Below, in pieces: positions 7,229 to 14,580 of a DNA stretch of 64,000 nucleotides. The translations under genes were made by a program, and so were the position numbers. The stretch's first letter is position 1; the number at the start of each line of letters is the position of its first letter. Where the stretch lies: positions 310,001-374,000 of the forward strand of contig NZ_FRCN01000006.1 of assembly GCF_900142925.1 (NCBI RefSeq). The letters run 5' to 3'. The stretch comes from Chitinophaga sp. CF418 (GTDB lineage Bacteria; Bacteroidota; Bacteroidia; Chitinophagales; Chitinophagaceae). The notes beneath the pieces are model-generated. The model did no database searches and was not told where the DNA came from. It saw only the letters and a program-made list of their open reading frames with translations.

Positions 7229-8926
7229 ATGCCGTCAACTCATGCTCCGTTCAGCCGTAAAGGTGCGTTTATCGCGGAACTGCTGATCATCATTGGTTTT
7301 GCGCTGGTTCCTTTGTTTGTGACATTCCCTTACAGGGTCAACATTTTTCTTTCCTGGGAAGGCGCCTACAGATTGTCCCAGGGCCAGGTTCCTTACAAAG
7401 ATTTTGGTCTGCCGCTGGGTTATGGTTTCTGGCTGATGCCTGCATTGTTCTTTAAATTATTCGGCCCTCAGCTGATATCCCTTGTGAAAGCCCAGGTTTT
7501 CATGAATATACTGGCGGGACTGTCTTTCCGTTCCATCCTGAAGAGCCTCAATGTACAAACTGCTATCCGGGTTATTTCCGTATTGCTGTTCGTACTGTCG
7601 TATTCGTTCTTCAATTTCTGGCCCTGGTACAACCAGACGGTGATCGTATATGAGCTGATCGGGCTGGCGTTTTTGTTCCGTTACCTGATGGGCCCACAGG
7701 GCAAGTGGCGCTTCTTATTCCTTTTCCTGTCTGCCTTTTTCACTTTCCTGTCTTTCTTTACGAAACAGGATGGCGGCGGACTGGCCTTGCTGCTCTCACT
7801 GGCGTTGATGGCATACAATACTTTACAGGGAAAGAAATGGCTGGACTTTGTTGCCTACCTGGCCTTTTACGGTATCGTAGCGGCGATGATCATTGTTCCC
7901 CTGCTGCCTTACGGTTTCGGCTACTGGTTCAACCACGGACAGGCGCCACACAATTCGAGATTATCCGTTTACGATATCCTGTCAGAGATCATGGGATTCT
8001 CGCAATGGATCAAGTTATATTTATTACTGGTAATGCTATGCCTGGTGCCCGCCTTCCGCCAGTGGCGCAGCTTTTGGAATGACAGGCCGGCCGTGCTTTT
8101 CACCCTGCTGACTTTGGGTATACTGATGGAGGCGGCCATTTTCCAGGTGACCAGTTACACGCCTCCGGACAACAATATCTTCTTTCACAGCTTCGCTTTT
8201 GCCTTCATTGCCAGCCGTTTACAGGAGCAGCTGAAACTGGATCTGGGCCGCTGGCCTTCTTTCGGTGCAGCAACGTTGCTGGTGTTGCTCTGGTGGTCAG
8301 GTTCCTTCTGGAAATACCTGGACAGGATCGTAGCGCGTCTTGTTCCGCCTGAAAAGGTCGTAGCAGGTAAGAGTAGTGCACCAACGGGCGACAGTTCCTC
8401 CTACGCGATCTACAATCCGCAGATCAGTCCTACGGGAGAGAATGTCGTGTCCCGCAATAATTTTATGATCAATGTGGATACCACCGATGTCCCGGTAGAC
8501 CAATGGATATTCTCTGACCTCTGGGCTTTTCATAAGATCTATATGCCGCCTTCCACTGTGCATGGCATGACCCGTTTGCAGCAACTGCCTATTGTAAAAG
8601 AAAAGAAGGAAGCGCTTAAATTACTGAATATGACCGAGTTAACCCCTCTTGCGCAAGCCTTGCCTTATAGGCTGGAAACCGGGAGCGACTACCCTTTATG
8701 GTACCATTTGGGTGTCGGCATGTTCAACAGACAGCTGGACGCGTTTGTTAAAAAGGTACAGCATCACTATTATGATGTGGTTTTGTACGAATATGCACCG
8801 GGAAACAATAACTTTTTCCCGTTTGCACTGAGATATCAACTGCAGCATCACTACCGGAAGGTAGATGAATTCCTGGCGCCCCGCCGTCCTACCAATGCGA
8901 CGATCGAGGTGTACATAAAGGAATGA
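7229..8926 (+). CDS. GT-C-type membrane glycosyltransferase (putative)
   Basis: A 565-residue polytopic protein with ten or more hydrophobic segments up to about residue 365, then a soluble C-terminal domain. The first loop carries SWEGAYRLSQGQVPYKDFG (E44, D58), like the acidic loop of GT-C enzymes of the PMT/ArnT superfamily that use polyprenyl-phosphate sugars as donors. It is transcribed divergently from the arabinose-donor-like operon, so it is a candidate for the transferase using that donor. P. aeruginosa TfpW, an arabinosyl GT-C, offers a precedent. The acceptor is unknown; no known arabinosyltransferase signature is recognised, so the specificity is inference. Confidence 0.65.
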   Translation: MPSTHAPFSRKGAFIAELLIIIGFALVPLFVTFPYRVNIFLSWEGAYRLSQGQVPYKDFGLPLGYGFWLMPALFFKLFGPQLISLVKAQVFMNILAGLSFRSILKSLNVQTAIRVISVLLFVLSYSFFNFWPWYNQTVIVYELIGLAFLFRYLMGPQGKWRFLFLFLSAFFTFLSFFTKQDGGGLALLLSLALMAYNTLQGKKWLDFVAYLAFYGIVAAMIIVPLLPYGFGYWFNHGQAPHNSRLSVYDILSEIMGFSQWIKLYLLLVMLCLVPAFRQWRSFWNDRPAVLFTLLTLGILMEAAIFQVTSYTPPDNNIFFHSFAFAFIASRLQEQLKLDLGRWPSFGAATLLVLLWWSGSFWKYLDRIVARLVPPEKVVAGKSSAPTGDSSSYAIYNPQISPTGENVVSRNNFMINVDTTDVPVDQWIFSDLWAFHKIYMPPSTVHGMTRLQQLPIVKEKKEALKLLNMTELTPLAQALPYRLETGSDYPLWYHLGVGMFNRQLDAFVKKVQHHYYDVVLYEYAPGNNNFFPFALRYQLQHHYRKVDEFLAPRRPTNATIEVYIKE

Positions 8927-8983
8927 AGGGATTATAATATCCAATGCTTTGCAGTTATTTGCTTAACTTTTATCTAATAGCCT

Positions 8984-9898
8984 GTGACAACTGAAAATGT
9001 GTCTTCTAAACCGGATAACACAAAGCTCTGGGGATTTCTCTTCGCCGTATATATTATCTGGGGATCTACTTACCTGGGGATGAAGATCGCCACGGAAATA
9101 GTACCTCCATTTCTGCTTTCTGCATTCCGTTTCCTGACAGCCGGTACTTTGATGGCCCTCATCAGCCGAAGCAGTGAAAAACAATTACCTTCCCGGAAAC
9201 AGACATTATCTGCTGCTTTTGTGGGCCTGATGCTGATCGGTATCGGCAACTCCTGTACAGCCCTGGCGGTACACTATATGCCTTCCGGCCGGGTAGCCCT
9301 GATCGTGGCAGCCATCCCCGTATGGTTTATTGGGTTTGACTGGGCTTTCTTCAGTAAACAACGGCCTACGGTGATGACAGTGACCGGTATCGTTGTCGGA
9401 CTGGCTGGTTTGTTCCTGTTATTCAATCCCTTCGCTGCCTCCACCGGCCTCAGTTATCCTTTATGGCCCATCGCGATACTGGCCGGAGGCTGTGCCTGCT
9501 GGGCATTGGGATCATTGTCGGTATCCAAGCTCCTTATGCCTGCGCCGATGCAATCTGCCGCTATCCAGATGCTGACCGGCGCTGTATTCTGTTTCCTTGT
9601 AAGTGCTGTGGCTGAACCGGGCGCCTGGAATACCCTGGAACATATTTCCACCCGTACACTGTCGGCCTACGCCTACCTGGTACTGATCGGTTCTCTGGTA
9701 GGGTTTACTTCGTATAGCTGGCTGACCCGCAATGCGCCGCCCCGACTGCTGTCGACCTATGCTTACGTGAACCCGGTTGTAGCCCTTTTCCTCGGCTGGG
9801 CGATCGGCCATGAAAACCTGTCTTCCCAGGCCTTGCTCGCCTGTGTGATTGTCATCGGTGGAGTAGTGCTGATGACGCTCGGGAAAAGAAAGGCCTGA
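8984..9898 (+). CDS. EamA/DMT-superfamily permease
   Basis: A 304-residue membrane protein with about ten transmembrane helices arranged as two EamA repeats (roughly 14-145 and 158-300), beginning FAVYIIWGSTYLGMK, typical of the YedA/RhaT-like drug/metabolite transporters that export amino acids or other metabolites. The start is GTG at 8984: an in-frame TAG at 8978-8980 excludes anything further upstream. It stands alone, 57 bases after the GT-C gene and in the same direction, and could be co-transcribed with it. Substrate unknown. Confidence 0.85.
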   Translation: MTTENVSSKPDNTKLWGFLFAVYIIWGSTYLGMKIATEIVPPFLLSAFRFLTAGTLMALISRSSEKQLPSRKQTLSAAFVGLMLIGIGNSCTALAVHYMPSGRVALIVAAIPVWFIGFDWAFFSKQRPTVMTVTGIVVGLAGLFLLFNPFAASTGLSYPLWPIAILAGGCACWALGSLSVSKLLMPAPMQSAAIQMLTGAVFCFLVSAVAEPGAWNTLEHISTRTLSAYAYLVLIGSLVGFTSYSWLTRNAPPRLLSTYAYVNPVVALFLGWAIGHENLSSQALLACVIVIGGVVLMTLGKRKA

Positions 9899-10097
9899 TG
9901 TAAGGACGCTCATTATCAGCCTTTTCGCCGTTCACGATGCAATATTAGGAAAGATGCTGAAGCGGTTTTAAACTATGTATACGAAAGCCCTTTATATCGT
10001 TATAGGAGCCTTTAATCACGTTATAAAGGCGTTTCGTCCCAGCTATGGGCAAAGGCTGTATCTCCATTTGACCTGCATTTGACTAGGATACAACCAG

Positions 10098-10172
10098 CAT
10101 ATGATCAGCATTATCCTTCGTTAATCCTTCGTTCCGAACGAAAGATTAACGAAGGATAATGCTAGTCATATG
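10098..10172. repeat. 75-bp near-perfect palindrome
   Basis: Two 37-bp arms (10098-10134 and 10136-10172) are reverse complements at 34 of 37 positions around a single central base. The arms contain internal repeats of CTTCGTTAATC and CTTCGTTC. The lack of loop makes a classical terminator unlikely; a MITE-like or REP-like element, or a cruciform site, fits better. Confidence 0.75.
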
Positions 10173-10616
10173 CAAGTTACATGCAACTTATATCCTGGGA
10201 ATTTCCATACATGATGTCCAATTTTGGCAGGAAAGAGACGATCCGGACCGCAGGGTCAAGGGGAGTATTAGCATACCCGCATCATGTGGGAATCCGAAGG
10301 ACCAGGAAACGGGTTTATATCATTGACACCAACAACTCATAAACAAATAGTTAACAGCATAAAACTTCCTGCAATAAATCCTTTTCAAAAGTCGCCTCTG
10401 CTTTAAACGCTGATAAATGCCACTTCCAATAAAATTAGTATTTACTAAATTTATTAGTAATTTAGCGTTCGGTTGATGGTTATGGAACAATTACCTGTGC
10501 CTAAGTCCCTGGAAAGAAGGAACTGGCCCCAGAACAGATCCGAGGTTGCAGCTGCAACATATGCCGAAACGGTATTGGAAATACCTGACGGAAATGAAGG
10601 GGTGAGGTGCTTACCT

Positions 10617-10683
10617 GTCCCCGGGGTTACACCCCGGGCTACAAACACAGCGCTCCTGGCGGAGCTGAATGCAGCGAATGATT
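10617..10683 (+). repeat. dispersed repeat, copy A
   Basis: About 66 bases here match, with about three differences, the reverse complement of 28732-28796. The element contains the palindrome CCCCGGGGTTACACCCCGGG and a second half GCTCCTGGCGGAGC, i.e. two small hairpins, as in REP-type repeats. An opposite-orientation second copy 18 kb away shows that it is dispersed. Confidence 0.75.
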
Positions 10684-10784
10684 GCTGGTTACGGACACGC
10701 GGACCTGGCGAAGCCGATTATAACGAACAATTGTTAAATACAAACACGCGACCGCGCTACACAGCGAATGATCGGCTTGGCATT

Positions 10785-11477
10785 TCACACCTCAGTATAC
10801 CCCTCCGGCACTTCCCCCAGCCGGAATTTGTTCACGATATTATGTGCCAATCTTGTGGGTTCCGGTATACGGTAACGCCCTACACACTGTGTGATAATTT
10901 CCACACTACCCGGTACATCCATCCGATAACCGGGGGAAACAAATACAGGTCTGACAGCGTACTTCGTCCGTAGTACAGCACCCACTACATCATTCTTAAA
11001 GATAAGTGGGGTATTACTTCCCTGCTCAGGAGGGATTTCTTCATACCTACCGCAAAGCACTTTCTTGGCGCAGCCAACTACGGGCGTCTTGGCTACTACA
11101 CCGAAATGGGCGGCTATACCCATCCGGCGCGGATGTGCGATACCGTGACCATCAACAACCAGCAGATCAGGTTTCTGTGGAAGATTTTCCCAGGCGGTCA
11201 TCAACGCAGGTACCTCCCGAAAGGCCAGATATCCGGGCACATAGGGGAAACGTACCTCTTTTTTTACGAGTGAATAACCTATCGGGATCAGTTCGGGAAA
11301 TCGTAAAAGAATGATGCCCGCATAAATGGTTGGGCTAAATTTGTTGAAGGAAATATCTGCACCTGCAATGGTATTCACAGGAAAATCTCTGGCCTGTATA
11401 ATGATCTCATCTCTCAACTCATTCTGTAGCTGTGTTGCTGCAGTAACAGTCAGCGTATCATAAGTTAATGCACCCAT
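10785..11477 (-). CDS. nfi: endonuclease V
   Basis: A 230-residue protein with the endonuclease V motifs: D41 in GADISF, the wedge and catalytic segment YVPGYLAFRE (79-88, E88), and VVDGHGIAHPRRMG (107-120, D109). The enzyme cleaves DNA (or RNA) one nucleotide 3' of deaminated bases such as hypoxanthine and starts their repair. Length matches the family. It is monocistronic. The riboswitch leader on the opposite strand lies just beyond its start. Confidence 0.95.
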   Translation of the reverse strand: MGALTYDTLTVTAATQLQNELRDEIIIQARDFPVNTIAGADISFNKFSPTIYAGIILLRFPELIPIGYSLVKKEVRFPYVPGYLAFREVPALMTAWENLPQKPDLLVVDGHGIAHPRRMGIAAHFGVVAKTPVVGCAKKVLCGRYEEIPPEQGSNTPLIFKNDVVGAVLRTKYAVRPVFVSPGYRMDVPGSVEIITQCVGRYRIPEPTRLAHNIVNKFRLGEVPEGYTEV

Positions 11478-11551
11478 ACCGAATATTTAAATGCCTCTTA
11501 GGGTTCAGAATTTACTCCGGAAAAACAGCGATTCTGGCACGAACTTCGCGC

Positions 11552-11559
11552 TATATTTA
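11552..11559 (+). promoter_or_regulatory. candidate -7 box for the orphan riboswitch RNA
   Basis: TATATTTA differs from TAnnTTTG at one position and would start a transcript about where the riboswitch P1 stem begins (11570). No good -33 element is seen. Confidence 0.3.
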
Positions 11560-11569
11560 TCAGAACAAT

Positions 11570-11667
11570 TTCTCTATTCTAGCCTAGGGGTGGCTACAAT
11601 TGTAGTCTGAGATGAAACCCTAAATATCTGAACTGGGTAATGCCAGCGTAGAAAATAGGACAGAGAA
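11570..11667 (+). promoter_or_regulatory. TPP riboswitch (THI element), orphan
   Basis: The sequence carries the conserved thiamine-pyrophosphate aptamer: CTAGGGGTG at 11584-11592, TCTGAGATGAAACCC (11606-11620) and CTGAACTGGGTAATGCCAGCG (11628-11648, in two blocks). An extended P1 stem pairs TTCTCT/AGAGAA and CTATTCT/AGAAAATAG at the ends. The aptamer binds TPP and normally controls thiamine synthesis or transport genes. Here no such gene follows: an intrinsic terminator comes 11 bases later and the next gene is on the other strand, ending at 11737. The identity is firm; the lack of a target is seen directly. Confidence 0.93.
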
Positions 11668-11678
11668 ATTATCTGGAG

Positions 11679-11708
11679 TCCCGGCTGTTAAGCCGGGATT
11701 TCTTTTTT
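11679..11708 (+). terminator. intrinsic terminator after the TPP riboswitch
   Basis: TCCCGGCT (11679-11686) pairs perfectly with AGCCGGGA (11691-11698), followed by a T-run to 11708. The T-run is on the plus strand only, so it ends riboswitch transcripts, not the convergent DUF763 transcript. Confidence 0.85.
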
Positions 11709-11736
11709 AGCTAAGCTATTAAATGGGACTGCAGTT

Positions 11737-12948
11737 TCAGAACAGACTTAACTGCGAACCGCCTTTTTTCTTTCCCGGAGGCTGGGCTTTGCCCATCACG
11801 GTACGGCCACCATATTGCCAGGAATTATCCCTTTCTTCCTGGATCAACTCTTCCAACCTGGCATTGGGAATAAAATCCTTTTCCACCTGTTGAGATAGTA
11901 CAGACAATTTACGGATAGCTTCCTGTTTGTCAGATTGCCCGATTTTCGCCTTATTCACAGCGTCCTTCAGTACGCTGATCGTTTCGTCGTATACATTTAC
12001 AGGAACGGGGAAAGGATGACCATCTTTTCCGCCGTGGGCGAAAGAAAACCGGGCCGGATCAGTGAAACGGGAGGGTGTGCCATGGATCACCTCACTGACC
12101 AATGTCAGAGATTGCAGGGTACGGGGACCTACACCTTCCAGCAGCAACAGGGATTCGAAATCAAGTAACTGACGTTCATGCGCTACAGCCAATACACTTC
12201 CCAGTCTCTTAAGATCCACGTCCTTTGCCCTCACATCATGGTGGGAAGGCATTACCAGGTTACGGATTTCCGGCAGGAGATGGGCGGGCTTTTCTTTGAT
12301 CAGCTGGAGCATGCCTGATTTCGTAACTGAAGCATCTTTGTCTGTCAGGTTGAGGATCAGTCCCTGGTTGTGGCCATAGATGAAAGTATGCGGTGTTTCA
12401 GTAAACTGTTTAAAAGCGGCTGAATGCCAGTGATAACGGCGGGCCATTCCATTGGCATCATTCATACCCTGTTGTACGACAGCCCATTCTCCTTCATTGG
12501 ATACTATAAAAGAGTGCAGGTACAATTGAAAACCATCCTGCACGGCGGTGTTGTCCACCTTGGCTGCCAGCTTACTACAACGTACCAGTTCCTGCCCCGG
12601 CAGGCCGGTGCGCTCTGCAATAGCCAATAGTTCCGCTGGCGTCTCCTTGGAATGCCGGCCTTTTCCTCCGCAGATATAAATACCCAGTTCCTGCGCCCTG
12701 GGATTCAATGCTTTCTTAAGAGCGCCCATTACGCTGGTAGTGATGCCCGAAGAATGCCAGTCCATGCCCAACACACAACCCAGCGCCTGAAACCAGCAGG
12801 GATCACTAAGGCGGCGTAATACTTCACCCTTTCCGTAATCGGCCACGATGGTTTCAACAATAGCACCTCCCAGCAGGCTCATTCTCTTTGCGAGCCAGGG
12901 TGGTACGTGACCATAATGCAAGGGTAGATCGGCATGGCCTCCTGACAT
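11737..12948 (-). CDS. DUF763 domain protein
   Basis: A 403-residue protein beginning SGGHADLPLHYGHVPPWL and containing CVLGMDWHSSGITTS and CGGKGRHSKETP, the pattern of the DUF763 family found across bacteria and archaea. The family's biochemical function is not established to my knowledge. A helical segment LLLLEGVGPRTLQSL (about 265-280) resembles a helix-hairpin-helix nucleic-acid-binding element. It lies 15 bases from the upstream MgtC-type gene on the same strand and may be co-transcribed with it. The 3' end faces the riboswitch terminator; plus-strand read-through would be antisense to this gene. Confidence 0.8.
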   Translation of the reverse strand: MSGGHADLPLHYGHVPPWLAKRMSLLGGAIVETIVADYGKGEVLRRLSDPCWFQALGCVLGMDWHSSGITTSVMGALKKALNPRAQELGIYICGGKGRHSKETPAELLAIAERTGLPGQELVRCSKLAAKVDNTAVQDGFQLYLHSFIVSNEGEWAVVQQGMNDANGMARRYHWHSAAFKQFTETPHTFIYGHNQGLILNLTDKDASVTKSGMLQLIKEKPAHLLPEIRNLVMPSHHDVRAKDVDLKRLGSVLAVAHERQLLDFESLLLLEGVGPRTLQSLTLVSEVIHGTPSRFTDPARFSFAHGGKDGHPFPVPVNVYDETISVLKDAVNKAKIGQSDKQEAIRKLSVLSQQVEKDFIPNARLEELIQEERDNSWQYGGRTVMGKAQPPGKKKGGSQLSLF

Positions 12949-12963
12949 AAGTATTTTCTCCTC

Positions 12964-13635
12964 CTAAAGTGGGTTTACCTGTACGGAAAAATGATGGATG
13001 CTTTTATCTGATAAAAGGAATGCATTGACGGCAGCTATTGCCTGCGGCCTTCCCGCTACTTCGTATTTATCTTCTACAATGAATGTATCATTCCTTGCAT
13101 GCAGCAGCTGTTTATGTTTTAAATCAAAACGCTCAAAGATGCCGGCTATTTCTTCAGGTCTGTGTTGATCTACGTGATATCCGATGGTGTAGGTTCGTTT
13201 TTCTCTGATCTTGTCGATCTTACCCTCCAGCACTTTTAAGCCAATCAACAGTAATAATACTATAACAAGCGTGACTCCTACCAGTACATAATGGCTCACA
13301 CCTACTGCAATACCCAAGGCTGAGGCTATCCAGATGGTAGCAGCAGTGGTGATCCCATCGATGGTGTAGTCTCCTTTGAAAATCACACCAGCGCCTATGA
13401 AACCTACTCCTGTAAGTATATTAGACGCTACACGGTCGGGGCTGGAAGGATATCCCAATTCCACAGAAAGCATTGTAAAAAGCGTACTACCAAGGCAGAT
13501 GAGCGCCAGCGTGCGCATGCCTGCCGCCTTATGACGGTATTCCCTTTCCAATCCTAACACCCCACCAACAAACAGGGCGAGGAGAACCTTCAACAACTGA
13601 TGCTCTTCAATAACCTGAAAGATAGAATGTTCCAT
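12964..13635 (-). CDS. MgtC/SapB family membrane protein
   Basis: A 223-residue protein with four or five N-terminal hydrophobic helices. GLEREYRHKAAGMRTLALICLG and GVGFIGAGVIF match the MgtC/SapB signature, and a soluble ACT-like C-terminal domain follows from about residue 145. The family is tied to magnesium limitation and acid or virulence stress, but its molecular role is debated. The frame is open 16 codons further upstream, but ATG 13635 (MEHSIFQ) is the better start because hydrophobic conservation begins shortly after. It is upstream of the DUF763 gene on the same strand. Confidence 0.85.
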   Translation of the reverse strand: MEHSIFQVIEEHQLLKVLLALFVGGVLGLEREYRHKAAGMRTLALICLGSTLFTMLSVELGYPSSPDRVASNILTGVGFIGAGVIFKGDYTIDGITTAATIWIASALGIAVGVSHYVLVGVTLVIVLLLLIGLKVLEGKIDKIREKRTYTIGYHVDQHRPEEIAGIFERFDLKHKQLLHARNDTFIVEDKYEVAGRPQAIAAVNAFLLSDKSIHHFSVQVNPL

Positions 13636-13735
13636 ATGCGTGTTCAAATACAAATGTAAGCCTTGGCATAATTCTTTATGCAATTAGCAGAAATCATTCT
13701 TTAATTTTTATTGTTCAACCTGGAAAATAGTCTAT

Positions 13736-13990
13736 ATGAGAAAGCAAAAGAAGAACCTCGGAAATAATGCAATCACCGTACGCCTGGCGCTGTGCAAAAT
13801 TGGTATTACTACGTGTTTTGCCATTATCCTGAGCATCTTCCTGTTTGCCTGCGGCAGCTCAAGGGAAAGTGGTAATACAACAGACACCTCCAATCTTATT
13901 CAATCAGATACTACCAATAGCGTAGTAGATACCACGAGCAGGGCCATGGACAAGTCTTCACAGAGACCGGATTCCATGCCAATAAAATGA
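13736..13990 (+). CDS. small lipoprotein, unknown function
   Basis: An 84-residue protein with a basic N-terminus, a hydrophobic segment (about 20-38) and a lipobox LFAC with the Cys at 39, so a short lipid-anchored protein. The mature part is Ser/Thr/Asp-rich (SNLIQSDTTNSVVDTTS) with no recognised domain. It resembles the next gene in design (hydrophobic signal, lipobox, Asp/Thr/Ser tail), and both may be related low-complexity lipoproteins. Confidence 0.6.
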   Translation: MRKQKKNLGNNAITVRLALCKIGITTCFAIILSIFLFACGSSRESGNTTDTSNLIQSDTTNSVVDTTSRAMDKSSQRPDSMPIK

Positions 13991-14100
13991 TATCTGTGGG
14001 TAATGGAGCGTTTATCAGCCTCCACTATTTGTAGAAATAATTTCTAGGACATATATCTAATAACGTGCATTTGTTAACTGCTAAAAATATTTTTAAGAAA

Positions 14101-14346
14101 ATGACCCAAAATAGTAAACTGTTCCTTACAGGTCTTTTCATCGCAGGTGGGATGTTCCTGGCATCGTGCGGTGGCGGTAGCAGGACGAATACTGATTCAA
14201 CGTCCATTGGCGGTCCGGATACGGCGGCAGTAACGCCAGATACAGCTTCAGCTGAAATGCCACCTGGAGCCATTAATCCGGGAGAAGATTCTTCCCGCTA
14301 CGGAACCGGTACAGGAGACTCCAGCAGAAACAGGAATCCGAAATAG
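14101..14346 (+). CDS. small lipoprotein, unknown function
   Basis: An 81-residue protein from the ATG at 14101 (MTQNSKLFLTG) with signal LFIAGGMFLASC; the lipobox Cys is followed by GGGS. The mature chain is short and rich in Thr, Asp, Ser and Pro. An upstream in-frame ATG at 14065 would add 12 residues and weaken the signal peptide, so 14101 is preferred. A rho-independent terminator follows at 14439. No domain recognised. Confidence 0.6.
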   Translation: MTQNSKLFLTGLFIAGGMFLASCGGGSRTNTDSTSIGGPDTAAVTPDTASAEMPPGAINPGEDSSRYGTGTGDSSRNRNPK

Positions 14347-14438
14347 CCGGATATCAGCAAGAATAAGATTGGCTATTTAGGTCTATAACACATTAAAAGG
14401 CAATAGGATCTTATTCGTGATTGTTTATTCGTTGACAG

Positions 14439-14470
14439 GAAAGGAGGCCAGGCGCCTCCTTTCTTTATTT
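14439..14470 (+). terminator. intrinsic terminator
   Basis: GAAAGGAGGC pairs with GCCTCCTTTC around a 5-nt loop, followed by a T-rich tail. It ends the small lipoprotein gene(s). Confidence 0.75.
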
Positions 14471-14580
14471 ATTTAAGTAAGAATAAAATATTTATCTTCC
14501 CTATCCGTCATAACCTATACAACTCGGGGCGATATAAGCCAATTGAGCATCCTCCATATTATTAGTAATTCTATCCACTG

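Larger units (their letters stand above)
9899..10784. other. 886-bp gene-free spacer rich in palindromes
   Basis: The spacer contains a hairpin at 9989-10029 (CCTTTATATCGT against ACGTTATAAAGG), a 75-bp near-perfect palindrome at 10098-10172 and a dispersed repeat at 10617-10683. Open frames here are short or overlap endonuclease V in antisense and resemble no protein I know. It reads as a landing zone for small mobile repeats rather than as coding DNA. Confidence 0.6.

Noticed and set aside
10211..10342. A 43-codon open frame in the repeat-rich spacer
   Set aside because: No recognised motif, basic composition (RRTRKRVYII) and no promoter or initiation signal; treated as chance.
10473..10973. 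A 166-codon open frame on the plus strand
   Set aside because: It runs antisense through the endonuclease V gene and through the dispersed repeat; the encoded sequence has no recognisable fold and changes character where the repeat begins.
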